From positions 81,740 to 145,739 of the forward strand of contig JAWKNJ010000018.1 of the NCBI GenBank assembly GCA_041391765.1: a stretch of 64,000 nucleotides of DNA, given 5' to 3'. Source of the DNA: SHAN690 sp041391765 (GTDB lineage Bacteria; Bacteroidota; Bacteroidia; Flavobacteriales_G; Salibacteraceae). Below the pieces are notes generated by a model. The model ran no database searches, was not told where the DNA came from, and saw only the letters and a program-made list of their open reading frames with translations. Shown here in pieces: positions 35,494-44,436 of the stretch. How positions within the stretch are numbered: position 1 is the stretch's first letter; each line of letters starts with the position of its first letter. Both the position numbers and the translations under genes were made by a program.

Positions 35494-37724
35494 TACTTTG
35501 ATGATCGAAGTCTAAATCCAAAATAAGTCATCCTTCCGAAGATGGGACCCCAAACCAGCGAACTATCGAAGTAAGGCCCAAAGGGTTGATCGGATGCAAC
35601 AATTGGACTACCTTGTTTTATGTTGGTGATGTTCTCCATTCCCAAATAAACATCAAACCTTTCCCATTCTTTTGTAATCTGCGCATTCATGAGGACAAGA
35701 TCTTTTGACCGTGTACTGCGTTGATATTCCACTGGATTTGAGCCGGTCGATGGAATTCTCTTTGGCCCTTGCCACTGAATGGTGTAGTCAAACTTCCACT
35801 TGGATTTCGTTTCATACCCGATGTTAACAAATGCGCGGTTCTTGGAAATGAATGGCCTGTCCTTGAGTGTACCATTGTAGGTAGTTCGCACATCATACCA
35901 TCGATAGGCCAATCTGATATCAAACCTTCGATACAACTCATAGTCAACCTGAGCCTGAACGCTGGTCGCATAGCTTTGACCGTTGAGGTTGTAGACCAAC
36001 ACCTGTCGCGGATCTTCCATATCAATGACCGTTTGATTTTCAAATACAGTTTGGTACGCATCCACCGAAATGATGCCGGGACGATAGTCCAATCTGAAAT
36101 CCTGTGTGACATTCAACCCAAAATTCCAGGCTACTTCTGGCTTCAGTCCAAATCCTTGAATGGCTGGATTTCCCACGATAGTCCAAGCACGTGATGTGGC
36201 AAATAGAGAGGTGTTTTCTGAGATAACATTTGCTGTGCGCTGACCTCGACCGCCTGACGCTCGAATAACCGTTCCCTCTCGAAGTTCGTAACGAATGTGG
36301 ATTCTTGGTGTAGCAAAAAACCCATAGTAGTTGTGGTAATCCCCCCGAAGGCCAGCCACGACCCCGAATTTGTCAAAGTAGTTGAAGGTGTATTCAAAAT
36401 AAGCACCGGGCACAATTTCTTCACGCTTATAGGTGACCGTATCCACGGCTTCGTTAAAATGATCATACTGAAGGCTCAGACCGGTGCGATATTTATGGGT
36501 TGAGGTTCCTATGATGCTCTGATAAATCGAATTGAAGTAACCACTTCGCTGTTCTGCGGAAATCGGCAATGAACCATAGTAACTCTGCTGATCGTGATAA
36601 ATAGCCGACCCTTGAAAACCAATGCTTTGATACTTTGATTCCGGAAAAACGTAGCCGGTTTTTCCCCAAACTTCAGCTCTATTGGTTTTCCAACCAATGC
36701 GATAAGGAACGGTTAGGAGCTCGCTTTTGGTTTGCCCTCCTTGTCTATCTTCCGTCAATACGTTGACCCCAGCCTGACCTTCCCATCCCTTGTGTGAGTT
36801 GAATCGCCACCGGTTGATCACATTGAACTGTTGCCCGGTCGGGAAGTCTAAAAATCCATCACCATTGCCATCGATTTCAAAGGGACGCCAGTTTCCATGT
36901 AGCAAAAAGCCGGTATGAACCTTCTGACTCACGCGGTGTGCGGTGTTGATGTTCAACTCAGTTCGACCACCTTGATTCACGTATCCGTTCACAAAAAATT
37001 GCTCGGCCTCATCCGGTTTCTTCAATTCCACATTGATCTGCCCTGTCACGCTTTCATATCCGTTGACCACAGACCCGGCACCCTTGTTCAGCTGGATAGA
37101 TTCAATCCATGAACCAGGAATGTAGGTCATTCCCTGCACCGAACTCAGACCTCGAACAGCAGGCATTTGCTCTCGTGTAATTTGGGAGTACTTTCCATCC
37201 AAGCCTAACATCTGGATTTGTTTGGTGCCCGTAACCGCATCCGTGATGGCTACATCAACCGATGGATTCGTTTCGAAGCTTTCACTCAGGTTACAACAGG
37301 CTGCTTTATACAGCTCCTTCTCACCCATTGTTTCCACCTTCAATGGATTCATGTATGAAATCTCGGTGCCTTTTTGACGGTAAACTACATCGACACCTTT
37401 AAGCTGAGTACTCTGCTTTAGAATGATCGTGAGCTTGTCTGGCTGGGTCACCTTAATTGTATCATTGGAATAACCCACGTAGCTGATAACCAGTTTGTTT
37501 GACCCTGATATCATTGGCAGCTCAAACAGACCGGAGGTATCAGTAGATGTACCCGATTGCGTACCGAGCCAATACACATTTGCGAACGATATTGGTTTGA
37601 AATGCCCATTCGCTGTTTCTTCTACCACAACTCCTGAGAGCACGTTCTGGGATAGAACCGAACCGGAAATCAAGCTAAGTATCGCAAAGACAAGTATCGG
37701 CCTAATGTTTTTCCAAATCCTCAT
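35493..37724 (-). CDS. TonB-dependent outer-membrane receptor, metal-linked
   Basis: From ATG 37724 the protein has 743 residues; the ORF is open to 37802 but that overlaps the HMA gene further. After the signal peptide comes a carboxypeptidase-regulatory-like domain (LSGVVVEETANGHFKPISFANVYW, about 30-105). A plug domain follows at 130-240 (TKQIQMLGLDGKYSQITREQMPAVRGLSSVQG) and then a long beta-barrel. The cysteine pair in YKAACCNLSESFE is typical of this branch. It is linked to HMA and CDF genes, so copper or another divalent metal, or its chelate, is the likely substrate. Confidence 0.88.
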   Translation of the reverse strand: MRIWKNIRPILVFAILSLISGSVLSQNVLSGVVVEETANGHFKPISFANVYWLGTQSGTSTDTSGLFELPMISGSNKLVISYVGYSNDTIKVTQPDKLTIILKQSTQLKGVDVVYRQKGTEISYMNPLKVETMGEKELYKAACCNLSESFETNPSVDVAITDAVTGTKQIQMLGLDGKYSQITREQMPAVRGLSSVQGMTYIPGSWIESIQLNKGAGSVVNGYESVTGQINVELKKPDEAEQFFVNGYVNQGGRTELNINTAHRVSQKVHTGFLLHGNWRPFEIDGNGDGFLDFPTGQQFNVINRWRFNSHKGWEGQAGVNVLTEDRQGGQTKSELLTVPYRIGWKTNRAEVWGKTGYVFPESKYQSIGFQGSAIYHDQQSYYGSLPISAEQRSGYFNSIYQSIIGTSTHKYRTGLSLQYDHFNEAVDTVTYKREEIVPGAYFEYTFNYFDKFGVVAGLRGDYHNYYGFFATPRIHIRYELREGTVIRASGGRGQRTANVISENTSLFATSRAWTIVGNPAIQGFGLKPEVAWNFGLNVTQDFRLDYRPGIISVDAYQTVFENQTVIDMEDPRQVLVYNLNGQSYATSVQAQVDYELYRRFDIRLAYRWYDVRTTYNGTLKDRPFISKNRAFVNIGYETKSKWKFDYTIQWQGPKRIPSTGSNPVEYQRSTRSKDLVLMNAQITKEWERFDVYLGMENITNIKQGSPIVASDQPFGPYFDSSLVWGPIFGRMTYFGFRLRSSK

Positions 37725-38049
37725 AGCGGCAACAATCAGGTAGCGATTCATAGTCAGCCTTCTCTGCTTTCTTGTGCTCTGTGGAATGACCGGCCTTAGC
37801 AATACGATCCTCGATTTCTTCTAATGAGGTCTTATCTGATCGATAGACGATAACCAGCTCACTGGAGGCATTCGTCCATTCCGCGAATTTGACTCCCTTT
37901 CCGAAGGCTGCGTCTTCGATTCGCGTTTTACACATACCACAAATGCCTTCCACAGTGATGGTGTCTTTCACCACGGAATTCTGCGAAAAACCGGATATGC
38001 ATGTAGCTGTAAACGCTACTATTATGACTAATTCTTTTGAAAACTTCAT
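37702..38049 (-). CDS. secreted heavy-metal-associated (HMA) domain protein
   Basis: The 115-residue protein has a signal peptide (ELVIIVAFTATCISGFSQ) and a ~70-residue HMA fold. The metal motif reads GICGMCKTRIE, with CxxC Cys near residues 37 and 40. A second pair, CC, occurs near 107 (LPDCCRYEDL). It probably carries Cu or another soft metal in the periplasm between the TonB receptor and the CDF exporter. Its 3' end overlaps the receptor start. Confidence 0.88.
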   Translation of the reverse strand: MKFSKELVIIVAFTATCISGFSQNSVVKDTITVEGICGMCKTRIEDAAFGKGVKFAEWTNASSELVIVYRSDKTSLEEIEDRIAKAGHSTEHKKAEKADYESLPDCCRYEDLEKH

Positions 38050-38113
38050 GATGTAAATGATAGGTGAAACTGAAATTACTTCATGGCATCAACAATGCCA
38101 TCTCACCTATAAA

Positions 38114-38500
38114 TCATGCATACAGTGTAAGCGAACAATTTTCAATTACAATGGACCTCACTAGTGGTGGGCCGGTGTCTTCTATAAATTCGGAATGTTC
38201 AACAGCCTCAGAAAGTTCGAATCGCTCCGCCCAGCTCAATTCTTCAATCAGTGGAAGTTCAATATTCAAGTAATCCATGCCGGCAGACGCTTGGTGCACC
38301 TCCTCTATTTGAATAAAAAACTCCTTTTCCTCGCAGCATCCTTTGGAGGCTACTTGCTGCGTATCATCACAAACACAAGAGGTGTCCAACAAGGCATAAT
38401 TCACATCAGTTACTTGCCCAAGACAATAGTGAACTTCCAATCCATAGCCCACTATGGAGAGTAAATAGAACACTGCGAGTGTGAACGCTGACTGTTTCAA
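38114..38500 (-). CDS. HYC_CC_PP family protein
   Basis: The 128-residue protein has an N-terminal hydrophobic segment and the three family marks: VHYC near 24, GCCEEKEF near 55 and GPPLVRSI near 110. Extra Cys sit at CVCD. The family is confined to Bacteroidota and often lies next to metal-handling genes, as here. The start is TTG 38500; a TATCTTTG box (38515-38508) lies right before it, so the mRNA may have almost no leader. Function unknown; metal binding by the Cys groups is inferred. Confidence 0.75.
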   Translation of the reverse strand: MKQSAFTLAVFYLLSIVGYGLEVHYCLGQVTDVNYALLDTSCVCDDTQQVASKGCCEEKEFFIQIEEVHQASAGMDYLNIELPLIEELSWAERFELSEAVEHSEFIEDTGPPLVRSIVIENCSLTLYA

Positions 38501-38629
38501 AACAATGCAAAGATAACTGCTGAAATTAGCATCTGTTTGGAATTAAGTGAAATAGGGTTAAAATCCTCAACCTGTAACAATTTGTGGTCTAATAGTTGGT
38601 TAATGGGCGACACACTTAAAACAACAACC

Positions 38630-39307
38630 ATGAAAAAGCTATTTATTCTTACTTGTATGATGCTGATCACATGTTCTTTTCATGCTCAAAACACATCGAA
38701 TCCTAACGTGCGAGAAATTGGAATCACGACTTCTAAGTTCAGCTTCGAATCCATTCCGTTTAACCTGATCTACAAAAAAGGAAATGGAAACAAATTCTGG
38801 AGATATGAAGCCGGTTATATTGGAGGGGAGCTTGACTTCCCCGAAACCCGACTAGACACGCTATCCTATTCAGAAAAGGGAAATTCAATTGGATTTGGAA
38901 TCAATCTTGGTCGTGAAATCAGGAAGCCTATAACCGACAAATTCACTTTTTATCATGGGCCAAAAGTTGGGCTTAGTGGATCTTATAGCGACTATGTCAA
39001 CAAAAACATTGGATATGACCAGTTTCGGCAACCAGTGATCAATACCTCAAAGAACTTAAACTACTCCATCACACCGAGGCTCGGTTACATGATAGGTGCA
39101 ATTTTTGGAATCAAGGACAATCTGTATTTGAGTGTCGATCTAGCTCCGTCAGTTTATTATCGATTAACCTATCAGAAAAGTGAGAATAATCAGACAAGTA
39201 AATTTGGATCCCCTGCAATCAATGAAGCACTTGAACACAATACTGGCTTTAACTTCACGCAAGGTGCAGTTCAGGTAGGCCTTTTTTACACCTTCCAGAA
39301 GTCTTAG
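38630..39307 (+). CDS. outer-membrane beta-barrel-like protein
   Basis: From ATG 38630 the product has 225 residues; the frame is open to 38537 but the signal peptide MKKLFILTCMMLITCSFHAQ starts here. The rest alternates polar and aromatic residues in strands (KFWRYEAGYIG, SIGFGINLGREI, LNYSITPRLGYMIGAIFG) and ends GLFYTFQKS. This fits a small outer-membrane barrel. No specific role can be given. Confidence 0.7.
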   Translation: MKKLFILTCMMLITCSFHAQNTSNPNVREIGITTSKFSFESIPFNLIYKKGNGNKFWRYEAGYIGGELDFPETRLDTLSYSEKGNSIGFGINLGREIRKPITDKFTFYHGPKVGLSGSYSDYVNKNIGYDQFRQPVINTSKNLNYSITPRLGYMIGAIFGIKDNLYLSVDLAPSVYYRLTYQKSENNQTSKFGSPAINEALEHNTGFNFTQGAVQVGLFYTFQKS

Positions 39308-40612
39308 CTACTTCTTTCTAAAGAAGATTTGAATTGGCACTCCGCTAAAATCAAAGTGTTCACGCAATTTGTTTTCAATAAATCGCTTGTAAGGGTCTTT
39401 GATATACTGCGGCAAGTTGCAATAAAAAGCAAAGGTAGGAGCGTGAGTTGGCAACTGTTGAATGTACTTGATCTTGATGTACTTACCCTTTAAAGCTGGT
39501 GGCGGGGTGTGCTCAATGATGGGCAATAAAACCTCATTCAACTTGTTCGTTTTAATTCGCTGGGTTCTGCGCTTGTGCACATCAAGCGCGATTTGTAGCG
39601 CCTTATGAATCCGCTGCTTTTCGGTAACGGAAGTGAAAACCACAGGCACATCGGTGAATGGTGCGATGCGCTGCTTCAAGTTTGCTTCGTATTCCTTTAC
39701 GGAGTTGGTATTCTTCTCCACCAAGTCCCACTTATTGATGAGGATGACGACACCCTTTCGATTTTTTTCAATCAGGCTGAATATGTTCAGGTCTTGTTGA
39801 CCGATTCCCTCGGTGGCATCAATCATTAAAATACAGACATCTGAACTTTCAATCGACTTGATGGCGCGCATGACGGAGTAGAACTCTAAATCCTCATGCA
39901 CCTTGGCCTTTTTTCGAATTCCGGCCGTATCGACTAAAGTAAACTCAAATCCGAAGGCATTGTAATGCGTATCGATGCTATCACGCGTTGTGCCAGCAAT
40001 GTCGGTAACAATGTTTCGATCAAAGCCCAACAGCGCATTTACCAACGATGATTTTCCGGCATTTGGCCTACCGACTATTGAAATCCGTGGAAGATCAGAT
40101 TCGATCTCCTCTTCCTCCTCTTCCGGAAGAAGCTGAATTACTTCATCCAATAAATCCCCAGAGCCACCTCCGTTGATGGCTGATATAGGGAAAATTCGAT
40201 CAAAACCTAGCTCGTAGAACTCGAAGCTATCCGATTCCTTGTTGGGTGAATCAATTTTGTTTGCTACCAATAGCACAGGCTTTTTACTCTTTCTGAGCAA
40301 ATTAGCCACGTCCCGATCGAGCTCATGAATTCCATTCATGGCATCGACCACAAACAAGATCAAGTTCGCCTCTTCCATAGCAATAAGCACTTGCTTGGCG
40401 ATCTCCTTCTCAAAATGATCTTCCGTTTCTTTCACGAATCCACCGGTGTCAACCACAGTAAACTCCTTACCACCCCACTCCGTCTTTCCGTAGTGTCGAT
40501 CACGCGTCACCCCCGAGTACTCATCCACAATGGCCTGTCGCTTTCCTACAAGTCGATTGAAGAAGGTAGATTTACCCACATTTGGTCTTCCGATGATTGC
40601 TACTATTGCCAT
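39308..40612 (-). CDS. der: ribosome-assembly GTPase Der (EngA)
   Basis: The 434-residue protein has two tandem GTPase domains: GRPNVGKST at 7-15 with DTGGF near 56, and GRPNAGKSS near 180 with DTAGI near 227. NKID and NKWD motifs are present. A C-terminal KH-like domain (LPTHAPTFAFYCNLP) closes it. It acts in 50S subunit maturation. Standard length, intact. Confidence 0.97.
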   Translation of the reverse strand: MAIVAIIGRPNVGKSTFFNRLVGKRQAIVDEYSGVTRDRHYGKTEWGGKEFTVVDTGGFVKETEDHFEKEIAKQVLIAMEEANLILFVVDAMNGIHELDRDVANLLRKSKKPVLLVANKIDSPNKESDSFEFYELGFDRIFPISAINGGGSGDLLDEVIQLLPEEEEEEIESDLPRISIVGRPNAGKSSLVNALLGFDRNIVTDIAGTTRDSIDTHYNAFGFEFTLVDTAGIRKKAKVHEDLEFYSVMRAIKSIESSDVCILMIDATEGIGQQDLNIFSLIEKNRKGVVILINKWDLVEKNTNSVKEYEANLKQRIAPFTDVPVVFTSVTEKQRIHKALQIALDVHKRRTQRIKTNKLNEVLLPIIEHTPPPALKGKYIKIKYIQQLPTHAPTFAFYCNLPQYIKDPYKRFIENKLREHFDFSGVPIQIFFRKK

Positions 40613-40727
40613 TAAACGCGCAAATGTAGCCTAGATTTCATGGGCGATTTGAAAATAAATTCTGTGCTGACCAAACAAATAACAATTCGCCAACGTGTTG
40701 GGGTATGAAATCATCAAAAAAGAAACT

Positions 40728-42599
40728 ATGAAACGATTATTATTTACAATGCTACTGGCCCTGACAGTCCAATTCGGATGGAGCCAGTGTACAGCAAGCT
40801 TCTCTTTCAGCTCATCAACAGCCACGGTTGGTGATACAATTACAATTCTAAATACTTGCATAAGTTCCAATAATGCAGCGTTCTATTGGGATCATAGTGG
40901 CAGCATTTGGGGGAGTTCTTCCACCACATATGACACAACACAAACCCTTTCAGTGCTATATTCCACGCCTGGCACTTATTGGGTCTGCATGTACTTCTAC
41001 GATTCCACCTGGGCTTGTGGAGATAGTGTTTGTGAATCAATCGTCATAACTGGTTCCGGCTCTACTGTTTCAGCCTCAATCAGTGCATCCAACGCCACAT
41101 GTGGACAATGCAATGGTCTTGCAGTTGCCAGCGCATCTGGAGGAGTAGGTGGCTACACATATTCTTGGTCAAATGGAGCATTCGGACAGACAACTGCCAA
41201 TCTCTGTGCTGGAACATACACCGTAACAGTAAATGACGCAAATGGAAACACTGCCACGGCAACGACTTCCATAACAGGAAGCAGTGGAATCAATGTCAAC
41301 TTGGGATCAAATCAGTATGGCTGCTCAGGAGATTCAATTCTCTTAGACGCTACGAATGCTATTGGCACATTCACTTATTTATGGAATACGGGTGAAACAA
41401 CGTCCAGCATCGTGGTTACACAATCAGGTACTTACGTAGTTACCGTGCAAGGATCGGGATGCACAGGTTCGGATAGTGTTGACGTTACCATTTCAGCACC
41501 ACCGTCTTTGACAACCAGCAGCACCAACGAAACATGTTCAAGTTGTTGTAATGGAACGGTTTCAGCTTCCGCTGGTTCTGGTCCATACTATTATACATGG
41601 AGCAATGGAGCTGGAAATGTTAGCTCTCAAAGCAGCCTATGCCCAGGAACATATACTGTAACCGTTGAAGACACGCTTACCGGTTGTTCGACTGTAGCAA
41701 CCATGACTGTTTCTGCCTATGTCTCAACATGCTATGCCATCGAAGGAACGCTAACGCAAGGAGATGAAGCCATGGTCTACTTAATTCAAGAAAGTAGCGG
41801 TTACTTGACTGCGGTTGACAGTACATATACCGATTCTATCGGATACTATGCATTTGCGAATGTTTGCAACGGTACCTACTATGTGAAAGGTGCATTGCTA
41901 GTTACCAACTCACAATATGGAGTCTTTATTCCAACCTATTATACAAGCGCTGCTATGTGGGCAAATTCTACCGCAGTTGTCGTAAACAGCGCGAGCGTAT
42001 ACAACCTTAACTTTTCGCTTATTTCTGGCGTCAATCAAGGTGGTGCAGGATTCGTTGGAGGAAACATTTCACAAGGAGCCAATCGAGGTGAGGGTGACCC
42101 AGTCGTTGGCGCTGTTGTGATGGCTTACGATGAAGATGGTAATGTAACAGGTTTCGACAGAACGGATGCTTCTGGTAATTATCAAATCGATGGTTTATCG
42201 TATGGCAAGTATTCCATCTATGTGGACATTTTGAATAAGACATCCTATGCTCACGAAGTGACACTATCTGTAGAGCATCCTAACACGTCTGATCGCAACT
42301 TTGAGGTTCAAGGAAATGTCATCAAGCCAATTACTCCAAACGGAATTGAAGTATTGAATGCGTCAAGTATTCGAGTATATCCAAATCCAACTCAAAGCAC
42401 ATTGAACGTAAATAGCGAATCAGTGGATGCGAAGAGCTGGGCGATCTACAACATTCTAGGTGAGCGTGTGATGGGTGAGTCCAGTTTGACGAACCAAGCA
42501 CAAATCAACATCGATGTGCAGAACCTACCTGATGGAAACTACATCCTTCAGGTGGAAACTGAAAACGGTATGATTCAAGAGCGAATCATGAAGATTTAA
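40728..42599 (+). CDS. SprB-repeat T9SS cargo protein, first of three paralogues
   Basis: From ATG 40728 the protein has 623 residues, with signal peptide (LLFTMLLALTVQFGWSQ). A PKD-like domain at about 20-115 is followed by two SprB repeats (GQCNGLAVASASGGVGGYTYSWSNG; a second with CSSCCNGTVSASAGSG). Then come a prealbumin-like/carboxypeptidase-regulatory segment (AIEGTLTQGDEAMVYLIQE; DEDGNVTGFDRTDASGNYQI) and a T9SS type A sorting domain (IRVYPNPTQSTL to QERIMKI). It is a probable surface adhesin. The last third is nearly identical to the next paralogue. Confidence 0.87.
   Translation: MKRLLFTMLLALTVQFGWSQCTASFSFSSSTATVGDTITILNTCISSNNAAFYWDHSGSIWGSSSTTYDTTQTLSVLYSTPGTYWVCMYFYDSTWACGDSVCESIVITGSGSTVSASISASNATCGQCNGLAVASASGGVGGYTYSWSNGAFGQTTANLCAGTYTVTVNDANGNTATATTSITGSSGINVNLGSNQYGCSGDSILLDATNAIGTFTYLWNTGETTSSIVVTQSGTYVVTVQGSGCTGSDSVDVTISAPPSLTTSSTNETCSSCCNGTVSASAGSGPYYYTWSNGAGNVSSQSSLCPGTYTVTVEDTLTGCSTVATMTVSAYVSTCYAIEGTLTQGDEAMVYLIQESSGYLTAVDSTYTDSIGYYAFANVCNGTYYVKGALLVTNSQYGVFIPTYYTSAAMWANSTAVVVNSASVYNLNFSLISGVNQGGAGFVGGNISQGANRGEGDPVVGAVVMAYDEDGNVTGFDRTDASGNYQIDGLSYGKYSIYVDILNKTSYAHEVTLSVEHPNTSDRNFEVQGNVIKPITPNGIEVLNASSIRVYPNPTQSTLNVNSESVDAKSWAIYNILGERVMGESSLTNQAQINIDVQNLPDGNYILQVETENGMIQERIMKI
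42063..42511 (+). repeat. 449-bp identical block, copy 1
   Basis: Identical base for base to 43780-44228. It covers the regulatory-like segment and most of the sorting domain of the first SprB/T9SS paralogue. Sequence on both sides diverges quickly. Confidence 0.92.
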
Positions 42600-42615
42600 T
42601 GCTATAGTCAGAATA

Positions 42616-42655
42616 AAAAAAGGGGGCTTAGATATCTAAGCCCCCTTTTTTTCTG
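42616..42655. terminator. terminator after the first SprB-repeat gene
   Basis: Seven A and GGGGGCTTAGATATCTAAGCCCCC and seven T form a near-perfect palindrome, 17 bases past the stop. Confidence 0.85.
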
Positions 42656-42708
42656 CAAGACAACAAGACCGCGAAAATGATCGTCTTTGGCTATTATAAA
42701 CCAAAAAA

Positions 42709-44316
42709 ATGATGCGACTTTATTTTACGCTCACTTTCATCTTATTCGCTCACCTAGGTTGGAGTTTGATAGTCACTTCTAGCTCAACATTACCATCTAC
42801 ATGTAACCAATGCAACGGAGCAGTAGCGGCCTATGCAAGCGGAGGAGTTCTACCATATTCCTACTCTTGGTCCAACGGTGCAAATTATCAAGGTGTTACA
42901 GGCTTGTGTGCGGGAACTTATACGGTGACCGTTTCCGATGCCAATGGTGCCACCGCTACTTCATCCGCGGTTGTGCTGAATGACCCCGGACTTAATATGC
43001 AGTTTAGCGAGTATGGCTCCTATTGCACAGGTGTTTCATCTGTAGTTGGAATAGGCAATGGTTCACCTTGGAACTATTATTCATACCAATGGAATACAGG
43101 CTCAACATCTTATTCAACATCCGTTTCCACCTCAGGGGCGTATATCGTGACAGTCACAGCTTTAACAGGAAATGGGTGTGTTGAAATTGACACGATTCAT
43201 ATTACATTTCATACACCGCCAAGTCTAAATTTAACCATCAACGATGAGTCTTGCATGAATTGTTGCAATGGTTCAGCATCGGCTTCGGTGAGCGGTGGAT
43301 CAGGGGCTTATGATTATTATTGGAACACTGGCGCGATTACCCCTTCAATCAATTCTCTCTGCCCTGGTGCTATCTCTATTTTTGTAGAAGATACCGTTAC
43401 TGGATGCCTTGCTGTTGATTCAGGTTATGTAATGGCATCAAGTTGTTATTCAATATCCGGAACTCTGACCCAAGGTGACGATGCAGTGATCTATTTAATT
43501 CAGGAAAACAGTGGCTTTCTTTCTGCTATTGATAGCACCAATACTGACTCAAACGGTCATTACATGTTCGCCAACATCTGTAACAATGGAACCTACTATG
43601 TAAAAGGCGCCTTACTTGTTACCAATTCATTTTATGGAAACTTCCTTCCTACTTATTACGCAAGTTCCGCGCTCTGGGTAAACGCTACCCCAGTGGTCGT
43701 GAACAATTCCAATGTCTCCAATGTGGATTTTTCACTCATCCCAGGCGCGAACCAAGGAGGTGCTGGTTTTGTTGGAGGTAACATTTCACAAGGAGCCAAT
43801 CGAGGTGAGGGTGACCCAGTCGTTGGCGCTGTTGTGATGGCTTACGATGAAGATGGTAATGTAACAGGTTTCGACAGAACGGATGCTTCTGGTAATTATC
43901 AAATCGATGGTTTATCGTATGGCAAGTATTCCATCTATGTGGACATTTTGAATAAGACATCCTATGCTCACGAAGTGACACTATCTGTAGAGCATCCTAA
44001 CACGTCTGATCGCAACTTTGAGGTTCAAGGAAATGTCATCAAGCCAATTACTCCAAACGGAATTGAAGTATTGAATGCGTCAAGTATTCGAGTATATCCA
44101 AATCCAACTCAAAGCACATTGAACGTAAATAGCGAATCAGTGGATGCGAAGAGCTGGGCGATCTACAACATTCTAGGTGAGCGTGTGATGGGTGAGTCCA
44201 GTTTGACGAACCAAGCACAAATCAACATTGATGTTCAGAACCTACCTGACGGAAACTACATCCTTCAAGTGGAAACTGAAACAGGAATGATTCAGGAACG
44301 AATCATGAAAATCTAA
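42709..44316 (+). CDS. SprB-repeat T9SS cargo protein, second of three paralogues
   Basis: The 535-residue protein has signal peptide MRLYFTLTFILFAHLGWS. It has no PKD domain and starts directly with a SprB repeat (NQCNGAVAAYASGGVLPYSYSWSNG). An Ig-like segment follows, then a second SprB repeat (CMNCCNGSASASVSGGSG), the regulatory-like segments and a T9SS type A domain. From residue ~355 it matches the first paralogue almost perfectly. Same likely role: surface display. Confidence 0.87.
   Translation: MMRLYFTLTFILFAHLGWSLIVTSSSTLPSTCNQCNGAVAAYASGGVLPYSYSWSNGANYQGVTGLCAGTYTVTVSDANGATATSSAVVLNDPGLNMQFSEYGSYCTGVSSVVGIGNGSPWNYYSYQWNTGSTSYSTSVSTSGAYIVTVTALTGNGCVEIDTIHITFHTPPSLNLTINDESCMNCCNGSASASVSGGSGAYDYYWNTGAITPSINSLCPGAISIFVEDTVTGCLAVDSGYVMASSCYSISGTLTQGDDAVIYLIQENSGFLSAIDSTNTDSNGHYMFANICNNGTYYVKGALLVTNSFYGNFLPTYYASSALWVNATPVVVNNSNVSNVDFSLIPGANQGGAGFVGGNISQGANRGEGDPVVGAVVMAYDEDGNVTGFDRTDASGNYQIDGLSYGKYSIYVDILNKTSYAHEVTLSVEHPNTSDRNFEVQGNVIKPITPNGIEVLNASSIRVYPNPTQSTLNVNSESVDAKSWAIYNILGERVMGESSLTNQAQINIDVQNLPDGNYILQVETETGMIQERIMKI
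43780..44228 (+). repeat. 449-bp identical block, copy 2
   Basis: Identical to 42063-42511. Upstream the two genes share only patchy similarity at the DNA level, and downstream differences start again at 44229. Confidence 0.92.
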
Positions 44317-44339
44317 CCCAGTCATTTTGGTTAAACTGA

Positions 44340-44371
44340 AAAAGCCCGTTCAGTGAGCGGGCTTTTTCTTT
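44340..44371 (+). terminator. terminator after the second SprB-repeat gene
   Basis: AAAAAGCCCG and CGGGCTTTTT flank a TTCAGTGAG loop, about 25 bases past the stop. Confidence 0.85.
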
Positions 44372-44436
44372 GGTGTCAACTTCCAGTCAACCTTGCCTTA
44401 GTTTTTTGCATCTTATTTATACACTTTATTCATCAC

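Noticed and set aside
43736..43981. Minus-strand ORF shared by two SprB/T9SS genes
   Set aside because: It is present twice only because the coding strand is duplicated (gene conversion block).
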